From Corylus avellana (lineage: Eukaryota > Streptophyta > Magnoliopsida > Fagales > Betulaceae), in NCBI RefSeq assembly GCF_901000735.1, contig NC_081541.1, positions 23,171,273 through 23,235,272 of the forward strand: 64,000 nt of DNA, given 5' to 3'. The notes below the pieces were generated by a model, which worked only from the letters and a program-made list of their open reading frames with translations, had not been told where the DNA came from and ran no database searches. This document shows, one piece after another, positions 10,339 through 22,019 of this stretch (position 1 is the stretch's first letter; every line of letters begins with the position of its first letter). Made by a program: the position numbers and the translations under genes.

Positions 10339-11249
10339 CTTTGTAATATGTTTGTGAACTATTTTTATTGTAAGTGTATTTCTTTTGATTGGTAGATTAT
10401 TTAAATACTTGTTTTATTTTTTATTTTTTTGGGTTTTGAATTGTTGTTTACATACTTGTTTTTACTTTTTATTGTTTTAATGTTTTCTTTATGTATCTAA
10501 TTTAAAATGATTTTTAGGGTATTTTAAAAATTTTGATTTTTTATTTCTAAGGCTCATATAGGCAAAAACATTGATTTTTTAGGATTTTTAGGCTTTTTTA
10601 GGTTTATTTTTTAATTATTTGGAACAATCACAATAAAGCCTCTTTAATTTAGACAAAAAGATTAATAACTTTTTTTTAAATGAGCTAACTTATGAAAAAA
10701 ATAATGGGCTTATTTTAGGCCCAATACCTAAAATAAGCTCCAAACACTAATTTTTTTCAAAAACCGGTTACCGGACCGGGTAAAACCGGAACCGGGACCC
10801 CGGTTAACCGGGGTCCCGGTTCCGGTTCCGGTTTCCCAAAACCGAGAACCGGGGTACCCCGGTTCCGGTTTCGGTTTTGGCCAAAAACCGAGAAACCGGA
10901 CCGGGTTAACACCCCTAGGTAGAGGATTGGTTATTGAACTGCGGATATTCAAGATGATGTAGTTCATCAAATTGGGGAGTGTAATTCCCATAGCATGAGC
11001 TTGCCACGAGAAATCAGAATGGTTGCTCCAGTCTGGGGTGTAAAAATTGAAATTTGATTCAGACCCCGAACTACAGAAATTGGTGTTCATCTGCTCATGA
11101 AAAATTGGAAAATTGTCCCCAGGATGGACAATTACGAGAACTATGATAAGGGTTTGAGCAGTATAAACATGGTCCATGTGGGTGGAAATTCTAAGGGTTG
11201 TTGGTAGGAGCGGGTGTCCTACAATTAGGAGTAGCATTAAAATTACCAA
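9441..11249 (-). pseudogene. mini-Gag ORF, copy B, split by a hAT-like element
   Basis: Reading the minus strand, the ORF begins near 11180 with a zinc knuckle (CLYCSNPYHSSRNC, CX2CX4HX4C) and a segment rich in Asn, Ser and Phe. It is interrupted at 10917-10051 by the hAT-like insertion and resumes with the helical stretch (LEDTLRACIQSNGQTLQELK, then YSIEKLEGQLGHPVAELN). It runs on to the acidic part (EADAILDP-like, NVYNHEVQEKEEQ) and stops at the truncation near 9441. No capsid or pol domain is seen. Function is inferred from the zinc knuckle only: nucleic-acid binding, as in nucleocapsid. Confidence 0.65.
10051..10917. mobile_element. hAT-like non-autonomous element with CCGG-rich subterminal arrays
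   Basis: The ends are TAAGGGTGTCAA and, inverted, TAGGGGTGTTAA, flanked by the perfect 8-bp duplication GGTAGAGG (10043-10050 and 10918-10925), which is typical of hAT. Both ends carry about 140-180 bp built from ACCGG / CCGGTT units. The AT-rich middle includes an (AT)n run (10261-10335) and no transposase. The uninterrupted target is visible in internal A near 15382. An open frame over the left end (9823-10201) is partly transposon sequence. Confidence 0.93.
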
Positions 11250-11469
11250 ATGGAAAATTCATGCTTACCCTCACCCTTTAAAACAAAATACACCTCCACA
11301 TGAAACAGTAACCAAAAATGTTTTTATTTTTATTTTTTAAAGAAACTAAACTAAACAAAAATGAAAAGTAACACAGAAACACAAAACTAAACAGAAATAC
11401 CCAAAAAAAAACAAAAGACTCAAAAACTCACAAAACGGACCAAACATAAGTTTAGCAAAATTTTAGGTG

Positions 11470-11600
11470 CTAGCAAGTTTTGATGCAGTTTGCGGAGGTG
11501 TGCTCGAGCACAGGTGATGTGCGATCGAGAGTAGATGCGCGGGGGGTGTGCGCTCGTGCGCAACTGCGGAAAAGTCGAGTGCAAGCACGCGGGATGCTTG
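11470..11600 (-). promoter_or_regulatory. Leader of copy B with GTGCGATCGAG-type motif cluster
   Basis: Between PBS and mini-Gag the leader contains TGCTCGAGCACA, GTGCGATCGAGAG and GTGCGCTCGTGCGCAAC. These are variants of the same palindrome-like motif found upstream of the TATA boxes in the LTRs. A similar cluster lies in the copy A leader (about 15965-16120). Confidence 0.5.
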
Positions 11601-11794
11601 CTACGAGCTCTTTGGTAGGGACTAGTTCCTTCAGCAAAATTGCAACAAAAACAAACAACTTTTTCTTTTTCTTTTTTGTCAGTAACTGTAAACAGAAACA
11701 AATAAAGATAAAAAGAAACAAATTTTAAAAAGAAAATAACTAGTAGAAAAATAAAATCAATTTAAACAAAACTCAATTTTCACAAACAAACAAC

Positions 11795-11812
11795 TCCACG
11801 GCAACGGCGCCA
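11795..11812 (-). other. Primer binding site of internal B (tRNA-Asp)
   Basis: The minus strand reads TGGCGCCGTTGCCGTGGA, five bases from the left edge of the LTR at 11818. It matches the tRNA-Asp 3' end except for one base. Confidence 0.85.
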
Positions 11813-11817
11813 AAATT

Positions 11818-13038
11818 TGATGTACAAATGTAATTGTACTCGCAAGCGCACAAGTCGTTTGCAATAAAGTGTGTACAAGTGCGAGGTCGAACCACAAGGA
11901 GTTGGGTTGCAAAAAACAATTTTCTAATTTAAATTAACCCGATTTCAACCTAGTTCCGAAGCAAAATAAAATAAACAAGGCGGTTTAAAAACAATAAATG
12001 GAAAAGCACTTGGATTTTCCAAATCCGCCTCGCCAAATCAAACAACATATTCTTGCATTTTATGCATACACCCGACAAATATTTGGTTTTATACATTGTT
12101 CAAATTTCGTAAACATGCATATTAAATAACTCGATGAATCCAACCATTAAACGAATCACAACGAATATAAAATTGAGATCAAATCATCCACTGTATCCGC
12201 AGATCACAATGGATATAAGTCTCAATCAAATCATTCGACGTATCCAAGGATGAAACACAACGAATATAAAACTTTGCATAAATAAAAGACAAATCATCCA
12301 CTATATCCGTAGATCACAATGGATATAAGTCTCAATCAAATGAAATTAATCAAGCAATTGAATTAAATTTGAACAACAATTTTATTAAACATCGAATTAT
12401 ATTCATAAAATGATAAGAACATGAATGTTTATCAATGACGAGACTTCATCTTCAACCATAGTTGAAGGTTTTAGCCTCTCATGATAACAAAAATCATAAC
12501 AAAATGAATTGACATCATGAAAAAAACGTAAAAATTACAATAGAATTGGGGTTTAAAGCTCCAAAAACCCAGAAAAGTCGAAAATTGGCAAAGTATGGCA
12601 CCCCTGGTGTGTCTCTGTACGTTTACAATAGAAATGAATGATATTTATAAACTAATTTTAGGGTTTCAACGCTGCCAGGTCGGCCGGGTGCGCTTGATCG
12701 CACTCTAGGTGCTCTCGATCGCACACTAGCATGCACTTCCACTTTCGATGGGCACAAGTGCGATTAATCGCACTATATGTGCGCTCAAGCGCACTACCTG
12801 CAGAATTAGCCAACTCTTGTGAAAAATGACTTTGTAAATCTTTGAGTTAGCTTTCCAATGAAACCAAGATCACTTCAATCCGAATTAATGGATTTTTCCT
12901 TTAAAGGCGCAATTTTCCCTTAGCAACCTACAAAACACTAAAACACCATAACTAACTAAAAAATCAAAAAATAATAAAACTAAAGGCTTAGCAAATGCAG
13001 ATTAAGAGGTCCAAATATGCAATATTTGGTATTCATCA
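11818..13038 (-). repeat. LTR shared by internal regions A and B
   Basis: The minus-strand LTR runs from TGATGAATACC (13038) to TGTACATCA (11818), 1221 bp. It has a TATA-like TTTATAAATA on the minus strand near 12645-12656, GATC palindrome motifs at about 12690-12800, and a repeated block (CATCCACTATATCCG with ATCACAATGGATATAAG) at about 12180-12345. A PBS lies on its left and a polypurine tract on its right, so it acts as 3' LTR of A and 5' LTR of B. Confidence 0.88.
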
Positions 13039-13052
13039 ATTACCCCCAAACT
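13039..13052 (-). other. Polypurine tract of internal A
   Basis: The minus strand reads AGTTTGGGGGTAAT directly before the LTR start TGATGAATACC. Two further G-rich tracts of the same wording lie at 14195-14209 and 14287-14298. Confidence 0.8.
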
Positions 13053-14440
13053 TACATTTTGCTAGTCCCTTAGCAAAACAAAATGAAAAAAAAAGAAACA
13101 TAAGTCCGCTCTCGTGGGAGAGACGATTGCATTTAGCATATGCAACAAGCCTTTTAAACCCCTAGGCATCCCTAGTGGACAAGTGAAGTCTCGTGAGGGT
13201 TTAACAGAAATGATACCCACAAACATTGTCAGTGTTATGTCATTGAAAAGAATAAAGTTTCACACAAACCATGGATCTCATTCATAAGCAAGCTTAACAA
13301 AACAAATACTATCATCATAATCATTAGGGAACCCAGAATCAAAGAGCTCATAAATGGATAGTTGAGATAACAAATGCTCAGATAGGTGCAAAGTGAAATT
13401 AGCATACAGTCATGAGGCTTCAATTTATTCTTAAGATAAATACCTCAAAATTCATTGGAATCCCTATCAAATGAAACAACCAAGGAAATATATGCATTTT
13501 TTTTTTTTTTTTGGGTGTAGGCTGTGCAATGCTTAGCTCCCTTAAGCTTTCTAATTGACCCATGTAACGAGTGTTAGGCCAATGACTCCCAAGCCAGATG
13601 GTTTTAGGAAACTAGATGTAAAACATCCCTAAGGGTTTAATGACTCAAGTCAAAAAGGCTACGAAGCTAAACTAGCCATACAATCAACCAATCTTGAGTT
13701 TCACACATTTTTACGCGAACACTGAATGCTTAATGAGGGAAGATGTCCGGTTACTCAGTGAGGACTCAGAATGATGATTTTTTTTTTTTTTTTTTTATTT
13801 TCATGCCAAGGTTATTCATTAACAAATCATCCAATAAATCTCAAGATACACATGATTCAGTTCAAATTTCATACCTCACAGACTCTATGCTAATGTGCTC
13901 ATGATAATCAACTCAAAACAAATGAAGTCTCTCTAACCCAAAAATGAGTCAAATGATTCAGATTCCTAATGACCTGATGCTATTTTCAAAATGTTAAGTA
14001 AGCCAATGAAAATTAAACCACATGTAGAGCTAACTCATGCTTAAAAACAACGTTGCAATTTTATTTTATTTTAACAGATAAAAACAAACAAACACAAAAA
14101 AAAAACAAAAACAAAAAAACAAAAACACAAAAACACAAAAACACAAAAAAAAACAAACAAACAAACAAACAAACAAACAGACAGTGTGTTCTTCCACACC
14201 CCCAAACTTAAATGACACATTGTCCCAATGTGACAAGAGATACAATACCGTGGGATGAGGAACCGGAGTGTGCAAAGGCCTGGGCGTCCCCCAAACTTGA
14301 ACACCAAAACACTTGTCAACAAAACTAACAGCAATATTTTTTCACAGAAAGACGCATCACATGTTAATTGTTGTTAGAAATAAAAATAAAATGACATGAA
14401 ATAAAATGAAAAGAAGAAATAAAGAAAATATGCATAAATT
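13053..14440 (-). other. Non-coding 3' region of internal A
   Basis: This stretch corresponds to the 3' region of the plus-strand relatives (compare 25390-26150 read on the opposite strand), including the TTTGACTTGAGTCATTAAAC and GGTCAATTAGAAAGC segments. It contains poly-T runs (13499-13514, 13779-13797) and an A/C-rich run (14080-14178). I see no credible gene. Confidence 0.7.
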
Positions 14441-15660
14441 AAAGTGGGGAAGAAATTTTACAGTGCTTTCCCCAATCATTTGGATGTCCAACCAATCCCT
14501 TCCACCCTTTCTTCTTTAGAATTTGATATCCCTCTGGAAGGATGTTTCACCACCTTAGTTAGTCTACTTGCTTGCTTCGAAGGATCTTCTTCAGAACATG
14601 GTTCCTCAATTTGTGATCTTGTGTGCATAGATCCTTGAGACGTTCAGCTTGAGATGGCTCTTTGAGACATTGAAGAATTGAAGCTTGTGGTTCATGAACT
14701 ATCTCAAGAGGAATTGTGACGAAGGAATGAGCTTCAGTACTCACTTCCTTGTCATTGGACACTTTTGGAGTTTTCGGGGGGTTCAATTTACTCAACCTGC
14801 TCCTCTTTTTCTTCCTCCTCATGGTTATACACATTGAAAGGCTTAGCTGCTAATGAAGATGAGTTAGGGAATGATATCTTAGTGGTTTTCACATTCTCAG
14901 TTCGCACCTCTGGAGTAGGATCCAATATTGCATCTGCTTGCTCAAGTAACTTATCCAAATCTAAATCATCTCCAAATTAAACAAGGCATGCTTTCAATGG
15001 ATCATCTAGACTTGGCTCATTAACAGCCTCCTTGACAACTTCCTCACTTCCAAATGTGTTGGTGGCTTGGACATGCTAATGATAAGAATTGCTGGTGTCA
15101 TCCTCATCAATCATGTATTGCCCTCTCGCCATCTCCTGATTTTGAAGCTCTTCTTCCTCTATTCTGTTGAGTTCAGCAACTAGATGACCAAGCTGTCCTT
15201 CCAACTTTTCAATTGCTTGAGTGTTGGCCATGGCTTCATCCTTCATTTCTTGAATGGATTGGGAGCTGACCATGATGGCATCTTTAAGCTCTTGCAAGAT
15301 TTGGCCATTAGATTGCATGAACGCTCTGAGGGTGTCTTCCAATGATAAATCTTGTGGAGGATAATTGCAAGGTGATGGGGTAGAGGATTGGTTGTTGAAC
15401 TGCAGATATTCAGGATGATACAGTTCATCAAATTGTGGATTGTAATTTCCTGTAGCATGAGCTTGCCACAAGAAATCAGAATGGTTGCTCTAGTCTGGGG
15501 TGTAGAAATTGAAAATTGATTCAGAACCTCGGACTAGAGAAATTGGTGTTCATCTCCTCATGACAAATTGGAAAATTGTCCCAAGGATGGACAGTTACCA
15601 GAACGATGATAAGGGTTTGAGCAGTATGAACATGGTCCATGTAGGTGGAAATTCTAAGGG
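14441..15660 (-). pseudogene. mini-Gag ORF, copy A
   Basis: On the minus strand a zinc knuckle (CSYCSNPYHRSGNC, CX2CX4HX4C) is encoded at about 15632-15591. It is followed by an Asn/Ser/aromatic stretch and the helical segment at 15471-15076 (LEDTLRAFMQSNGQ, IEKLEGQLGHLVAELN, ending RGQYMIDEDD). The C-terminal part, about 14980-14450, is acidic then basic (KKRSRLSKLNPPKTPK) and ends with a Trp-rich piece (GWKGLVGHPNDWG). The zinc knuckle and the helical ORF are in different frames and stops interrupt the rest, so this copy is not intact. There is no capsid or enzyme domain. Confidence 0.65.
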
Positions 15661-16288
15661 TTGTTGGTAGGAGTGGGTGTCCTACAACTAAGAGTAGAAT
15701 TAAAATTACAAGACGGAAAATTCACGCTTACTCTCACTCTTTAAAACAAAGCACACCTCCACATGAAACAGTAACTAAAAATGTTGTTGTTGTTGTTTTT
15801 TTTTTTTTTTTTTTTAACGAAACTAAAGTAAACAAAAATGAAAACTAACACAGAAACACAAAACTTAACAGAAATACCAAAAAAAACAAAAGACTCAAAA
15901 ACTCACAAGACGGACCAAACAAAAGTTTGGCCAAATTTTAGGTCTGGCCCATTTTGATGCAGTTTGCGGAGGTGCACCTCGAGCGCAGGTGATGTGCGAT
16001 CGAGCGTAGATGCACGTAGGGTGTGCGCTCACGCGCAACTTCAAAAACGTCGAGCTTAGGCACGCGGGATGCTTGCGGCGTTCGGCTCGAATGCGCTTGA
16101 CTGCAGGTGATGTGCGTTGAGCGCTTTGGCATGCACTAGTTCCTTCAGTAGAACTGCAACAGAAACAACAAAAACAAACAACTTTTTCTGTTTTTTTTTT
16201 TTTTTTTTTAGTAATTGTAAAAAGAAAATAACTAGTGGAAAAATAAAATCAATTTAAAAAAAAAAATTAATTTTCACAAACAAACAAC

Positions 16289-16306
16289 TCCCCGGCAACG
16301 GCGCCA
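16289..16306 (-). other. Primer binding site of internal A (tRNA-Asp)
   Basis: The minus strand reads TGGCGCCGTTGCCGGGGA, a perfect complement to the plant tRNA-Asp(GUC) 3' end, five bases from the LTR edge at 16312. Confidence 0.9.
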
Positions 16307-16311
16307 AAATT

Positions 16312-17635
16312 TGATGTACAAATGTAATTGTACTCGCAAGGGCACGAGTCGTTTGCAATAAAGTATGTGCAAGTGTGAGGTCGAACCACAAGGAGTTGAG
16401 TTGCAAAAACCAATTTTCTAATTTAAATTAACCCTATTTCAACTTAGTTCTAATTTTTCAAATTGTGTCGTGCAAAATAAAATAAACAAGGCGATTTAAA
16501 AACATTTAATGGAAAAGCACTAAGGTTTTTCGAATCCGCCTTGCCAAATCAAACAACATATTCTTGCATTTTTTGTATACACCAGACAAACAATTGGTTT
16601 TATACATTGTTCAAATTTCGTAAACATCCATATTAAATCATTCGATGAATCCAACCGTTAAACGAATCACAACAAATACAAAATTGAGATCAAATCATCC
16701 ACTATATCCGTAGATCACAATGGATATAAGTCTCAATCAAATCATTCGATGTATCCAAGGATGAAACACAACAAATATAAAACTTTGCATGAATAAAAGA
16801 CAAATCATCTACTATATCCGTAGATCACAATGGATATAAGTCTCAATCAAATGAAATTAATCAAGCAATTGAATTAAATTTGAACAACAATTTTATTAAA
16901 CATCGAATTGCATACATAAAATGACAAGAACATGAATGTTTATCAATGACGAGGCTTCATCTTCAACCTTAATTGAAGGTTTTAGCCTCTCGTGATAACA
17001 AAAATCATAACAAAATGAATTGACATCATGAAAAAAACGTAAAAATTACAATAGAATTGGAGTTCAAAGCTCCAAAAACCCAGAAAAGTCAAAAATTGAC
17101 AAAGTACGACGCCCCTAGCGTGTCTCCGTACGTTTACAATAGAAAGAAGTGATATTTATAAGCTAATTTTATTGTTTCAGTGCCGTCAGGTCCGCCGAGT
17201 GCGCTCGATTGCACTCGTGCATGCACTTTCCACTTTCGATGGGCACAAGTGCAATTGATCACACTATATGTGCATTCGAGTGCACTACTTGAGGAATTAG
17301 ACAACTCTTGTGAAGCATGAATTTGTAGATCTTTGAGTTAGCTTTCCAATGACACCAAGATCGCTTCAATCTGAACTCTACAACTCTAAATATGGCCTTT
17401 TTTGTGGGACTCGTCGGGTGTGAATCATCGCTCTATCCAAATTTGCTACCAATTTTCTTTGAAGTGTCTTAAGCCCCAGAATTAATGGATTTTCCCTTGA
17501 AAGGCGCAGTTTTCCCTTAGCAACCTACAAAACACTAAAACACAAAAACTAACCAAAAAATCATAAAACAATGAAACTAAAGGCTTAGCAAATGCATATT
17601 AAGGGGTCCAAATATACAATATTTGGTACTCATCA
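16312..17635 (-). repeat. 5' LTR of internal A
   Basis: The minus-strand LTR runs from TGATGAGTACC (17635) to TGTACATCA (16312), 1324 bp. It is clearly a sister of 11818-13038 and about 100 bp longer, owing to an extra stretch near 17370-17460. It shares the TATCCGTAGATCACAATGGA repeat block (about 16690-16840) and decayed GATC motifs (17195-17290). Confidence 0.88.
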
Positions 17636-17638
17636 AAG

Positions 17639-19384
17639 GTCTATGGTGAAACCATAGCACTCTTGAGTTCTAGAAACGAACTTCCTATAAGAGTAATAAC
17701 AGCATAAGTCTAACGATTTTGTAAGTAAACCTCACGTTAGGGCATGACGTGAGCTCATTATTATTAAGCAGAAATAAACGTGCAGCTTTTGGTAAGCATT
17801 TAAAAGAGTTGTTGTCTTCGTTAATACACCATAAACGTATTGTTTAGTTTGATAAAGGGTTGGCTACTCCTGGCGACAATCATCTAAGTATTTTTATGCA
17901 GAAAAACTAACGTTTTATAGGTCATAACTATCATGTATAGTCTACCCGAGATATTACCCTTTCTTAGCAGAGTTGATGCTGTCTCGAAAGACCTGTAATA
18001 CAATGCCGGTGCCCCGACCATTGTACGCTACCGTCCATAACACTAGCAGCCCGACCGAGTCCGACCTCGGGTGGCCCACGCTACTAATGATGTACATTAT
18101 ATAGTGACCGCCTGTTAAGGCTGTGCCGGTCATGAAACAACCATTGGATCCAAGGCCTGTATCATGTCATACGATGCATCTTATCAACCAGTTATTAAAA
18201 GCAGTTACCAAGTTATTACAAAAATGTAGACATGTTCATATCATGCACGTGGTCGGTCAACTGACATATCCCACGTTTTTTAAGGAAAGTGTTCGTAAGT
18301 GTTTACTTACCTCATTCGTTCGCTCGAGTCCTCCAACATCACAAAACCCTTCTATAACGAAATATGAAACATCGTTACGCGTAGTACTAGAGGACTTATA
18401 TGAGTATGATACCAAGCCTTATAAAAAAAAAAGGGTTGCTGGACCCTAAGTTTGCATAAGTGGAACTAAGGGCGAGTGCCCTGCCCTTTGGTCATACGAA
18501 CGGCCTCGAGAGCGTATGTCCGGCCAATGAGTTTGGTATTCCAGCCAACAACTCCAAACCGTGTTTTGAGGCTTCTATTCAATCTAAGGGTTGATACATC
18601 TCATCCTAGGCTACGAAGTAAACACATGCATCGTAAGAAAATTCAATATTATGCAACGCAAAGAATCAAAGAGGTGTTTTAAATTCTTTTGAAAATGTTT
18701 CTTTGTTTTTGTAAGAAAATGAATACAAAAGCTTAACATAGTGTCTTTAAAACTTACAACATTAGGAAAGCAACAAGAACAACAAGAAAGTTATAAAAAT
18801 GGGCAAGGGTTACCTTTTTTTGGTGGCAAGAACACCAAGCTCCCTTCCTTCTCCCTCTCCAAATCACTTCTCACATTAGGTTTTTAGGATTTCTTGAGTG
18901 CAAGGGAGGCTGAAGGTCGAAGGGTGAGCTTATATAGGGGTTTGGGGCGTGCACTTGTCTAGAAAAGTGGATAATGGGTTAAAAATGCTTTTCAGGGTGT
19001 CAGTGTACGTGCGGGTACTATTGAGCATATGTGGAGGTACTATTACACATTAGGTAAACGGGTTCTAGCGTACGTTCTAAGGTATTGCCCATTGGGTCAA
19101 GGATTGGTCAACGTACGTACGGGTGGTCCCCTAGCGTATGTCCTTACTGAAGACAGGTGCGTACGTACGGGTGGTCCCCCAGCGTACGTCCTCATTGAAG
19201 ACAGGTGCTTATGTACGGGTAGCCATAGCGTACGTACGGTCAGAAGGGTGGAAATTTAGGTTTTGCCTCAAGGTTTTTTGGTTATGTGTGAGGGCTTCAG
19301 TCTGTTGTTTTCAAAACTATGTTTTATGAAATAATAACCATAATGAGTCTTTAATAAAAGCGGTTGTTTTTATCAGGGTATTAC
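17639..19384 (-). mobile_element. Probable solo LTR of a second gypsy family
   Basis: The right end, read on the minus strand, starts TGTAATACCCTG, a common gypsy LTR start. A minus-strand TATA box (CCTATATAAG, 18929-18938) supports that orientation. CAAAG lies at 17634-17638 and again at 19385-19389 and could be the target duplication, although the left copy shares two bases with the neighbouring LTR. The far end is not a canonical CA. The region has short open frames (18123-18449, 18476-18682) without recognisable domains; I treat them as LTR sequence. The family is not identified. Confidence 0.55.
19112..19240. repeat. 48-bp tandem repeat inside the solo LTR
   Basis: Units start at 19112, 19160 and (partial) 19208. 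Each begins CGTACGTACGGGTGGTCCC or a close variant and ends GAAGACAGGTG. A related GCGTACGT motif lies near 19070. Confidence 0.85.
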
Positions 19385-20138
19385 ACAAAGCAACCCTCAC
19401 TTCTTGGATCATGCGGCAAAGGAACAATCTCTTCAAGAAGCTCTTCAGGAACAATTGTTGAGAGAAGAGGCCCTCTGGAAACAGAAGTCCAAAGAGTTTT
19501 GGCTTACTTGCACTAATCTTAACACCAAATACTTTCATGCGGCTACAACTTGTGGAAGAAGGTACAATTAAATTTCCTTCTTAAAAACTTATGATGGTTC
19601 TATTTTTACAAGCAAAGACAATATTGGTAACTATATGGTGAACCATTTCAAAAATTTGTTCTCTTCTACTGGTCCTATTTTGGATGATTCCCTGAAAGAG
19701 ATTTTTGAGGAATCTATTACTGATGAGGATAAGTCCAATTTTTGTGTTATTCCTGATGAAGTTGAGATATATTAGGCCATCATAAGTTTAGGTCTCAACA
19801 AAGCCCCAGGTCCAGATGGGATGATTGGTTTATTCTACAAAACTTATTGGAACATTGTCATACACAATGTAGTAGCTTTTGTCCAATCCTTTTTCCGTGG
19901 GGGTTTCATGTTAAGAGAATTCAACCATACTAATATTGCCTTAATTCCTAAGGTGGATAATCCTTCTCAGATGAATCACTTTAGACCTATCAGTCTTACC
20001 AATTTTAACTATAAAATCATTTCCAAGATTTTGTCCAACAGATTTAAGCTTATGCTCCAAAAACTTATCTCTCCCATGTAATCAGCTTTTTTAAAAGGGA
20101 GATCCATTAATGATAACACTGTTCTGGCTCATGAGATT
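19385..20138 (+). pseudogene. L1-type LINE ORF2, segment 1 (before and start of RT)
   Basis: The translated stretch begins with a helical linker, LREEALWKQKSKEFWL, NLNTKYFHA, typical of plant L1 ORF2 upstream of RT. RT blocks follow: LNKAPGPDGMIGLFYK, NHTNIALIPKV and FRPISLTNFNYKIISKILSNR. A few frame changes and a stop (near 19772) break it. The endonuclease half is absent: the sequence to the left is retrotransposon LTR. The segment ends at CATGAGATT, the target of the next insertion. Confidence 0.85.
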
Positions 20139-21426
20139 TGTTGTATAAATTTTAAAACTCACAAGTGCACGAATAGTTTGCAATAAAAGGATTGCAAGTG
20201 CGAGGTCAATTCCACAGGGAATTGTGTTTTAGAAAACAATTTTTATCTAAACTAATTAAAATCTTAACCTAGTAACAAAAATTGAGTGATTTTTGAATTA
20301 AAAATAAACAAACATGAACTGAAACAAGTTGAAATTAATCAATGGACGAACACTAAGGTTTTGGAATCGGCCCTCACAAACTCATAGCAACAAATTTCAT
20401 GTTCATCAATATTTTCCAAAGTTTTCAACGACACATTTTATGTATATTCTATTTTTGCGTAAAGGATGAATTAAATCATCCAAAGTATATGTTCTTTGCA
20501 CAAATCACAAAGGATACCCGATTTAAATTAAATCATCCAATGTATCCGTGCTTTGCACAAATCACAAGAGATATCCAACTTCAACCGAATAATCCAGTGT
20601 ATCCGTTGAATGAATCACAATGGATATCCAATATTTAAACAAATAAACCAAGCAATCAATTAAAAGTGATCGGCAATTAATTGAATATAGATAGAACAAT
20701 CAGAAATACAATTCATATCATTGGAAAAATATCAATTTACATGAAACAAACTGTTGCTAATCATCTGTGAGGCTTCATCCTCAACCTTAGTTGAGGGTTT
20801 AGCCTCTCATGGAATTGAAAGAAAATGCAACAATATAGGAATCCATAGAAGTTGAGAAGCTTACAAAGAGAAAATTCAAATTGAAAGCCACCAAAAACTA
20901 GAAAACCCTAGCTTTTTTGCTCTTATTCTCTCCAAATAATCGTCCTTAGCAGCCTCCCTCAGCGTCTCATACCCTTTTCTTTTGTCTTTTCTTTTTATAT
21001 AGCTCCTTAGGGTTTTTTTTTTTTTTTCTCAAAATGGCGCTGCAGAAAATCGTATCTGACGCGTCTATTCGGAAGGTAAAAATGCATGTCCAAATAGGTG
21101 CTGCTCCCAAGTCTGGATGGGCCTATTGGCCGTCCGGACGGGCACTTATTTGGTCTTCTTTGCCTGAGTGCGCTCGAGCGGCTTGGATGTGTGCTCAAAC
21201 ACATGGTCGTCCGGACATGAATGTTGGCCGTCCAGATGGGTCTTGCTTCCTTGGTGGCTTTCTTCCAAAAAACTGGCATTTCTCACATTAAATCCACGCT
21301 TTTCCCTTGGCAACCTTCAAAACACTAAAACACCAAAACTAACACAAAACATCATATCATAAAAAAGCTAAAGAATTAACAAATGCAAATTAAAGGACCC
21401 AAATATGCAATATTTGGCACTCATCA
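20139..21426 (-). mobile_element. Solo LTR (Athila-related, third subfamily) in the LINE
   Basis: 1288 bp, TG...CA ends (plus strand TGTTGTATAA to CACTCATCA), flanked by the 5-bp duplication AGATT (20134-20138, 21427-21431). The minus-strand start TGATGAGTGCCAAATATTGC shows kinship to the LTRs at 16312-17635. It contains the CATCCA-TATCC-ATCACAA repeat block (20474-20635) and one GAGTGCGCTCGAGCGG motif (about 21166-21181). LINE reading continues across it (HEI then HTMKHKLG). Confidence 0.9.
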
Positions 21427-21470
21427 AGATTTTCCATACTATGAAGCATAAACTAGGAAAGAGTGGTGCT
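21427..21470 (+). pseudogene. LINE ORF2, segment 2
   Basis: A short piece between two insertions, coding for HTMKHKLGKSGA-like residues that precede the MAIKLDMEKAFD motif in plant LINE RTs. It ends in AGTGGTGCT. Confidence 0.75.
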
Positions 21471-22019
21471 TCAATACGGTCAAGGCAAAAAACTCCTTCC
21501 ATTCAAATGTTGCCACCTCACCTATTGCATCTTAAGAAAATAAGATGAAAACACTGGATTAAAAACCAAATTGTTATCAAACCACTAATAAAAAAATTAA
21601 CCCCCCGTGGGTAGGTGGGGGCCCTGACCCACGCCTGGATCTGGCTCCCCTCCAACGTGGGTCTAGCTCCCCTCCGGCATCAATCTGGCTCCCCTCAGCT
21701 GCATCCCGACCAGCATGGGTCTCTCTTTTCTCTAGCCTGGGTCACGGCCGAACCCAGGTGTGGGTCGTGCCTACCCACGCCTGGGTCTAGCTCTCCAACA
21801 TCGATCTGGCTCCCCTCCGGCGTCGGTCTTGCTCCCCTCAACCGCATCCCCTCCAGTGTGGGTCTCTCTTTTCTCTCTCTCTCAACTCATAATCCAGTGT
21901 TTTGCTAGTAGGAAAGTTTTGCACAATTTTTATGCTCAAGCCAACGTGTCTTTCTTTCATTGGTGGGAAGAAAACCCCTCATTTATGCAACGATCAAATA
22001 GAAGATATTCTCACAAGGA
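21471..22019. mobile_element. Unclassified 549-bp insertion in the LINE
   Basis: It is flanked by AGTGGTGCT (21462-21470) and AATGGTGCT (22020-22028), a 9-bp direct repeat with one difference. No strong terminal inverted repeat is visible at these edges. Inside is a 14-bp inverted pair AAAACACTGGATTA / TAATCCAGTGTTTT (21548-21561, 21890-21903). This pair brackets GC-rich sequence with repeated CTGGCTCCCCTCCGG-like units (about 21609-21860). A Mutator-type element would give 9-bp duplications, but the class is not proven. Open frames here are repeat artefacts. Confidence 0.5.

Larger units (their letters stand above)
9441..17635 (-). mobile_element. Tandem array of pol-less Athila-related elements (LTR-int-LTR-int)
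   Basis: Reading the minus strand from 17635: LTR (17635-16312), PBS, internal A (to 13039), polypurine tract, LTR (13038-11818), PBS, internal B (from 11817 down to 9441, where it is cut off). Two internal regions share the middle LTR, the pattern expected from unequal recombination between LTRs of tandem or homologous copies. Neither internal region contains protease, RT or integrase motifs; both contain the same small zinc-knuckle/coiled-coil ORF. The LTRs belong to a subfamily distinct from the plus-strand element (start TGATGAGTACC or TGATGAATACC). Confidence 0.8.

Noticed and set aside
18123..18682. Two open frames of 108 and 68 codons
   Set aside because: No domain, no splice context, and they lie in a probable minus-strand LTR.
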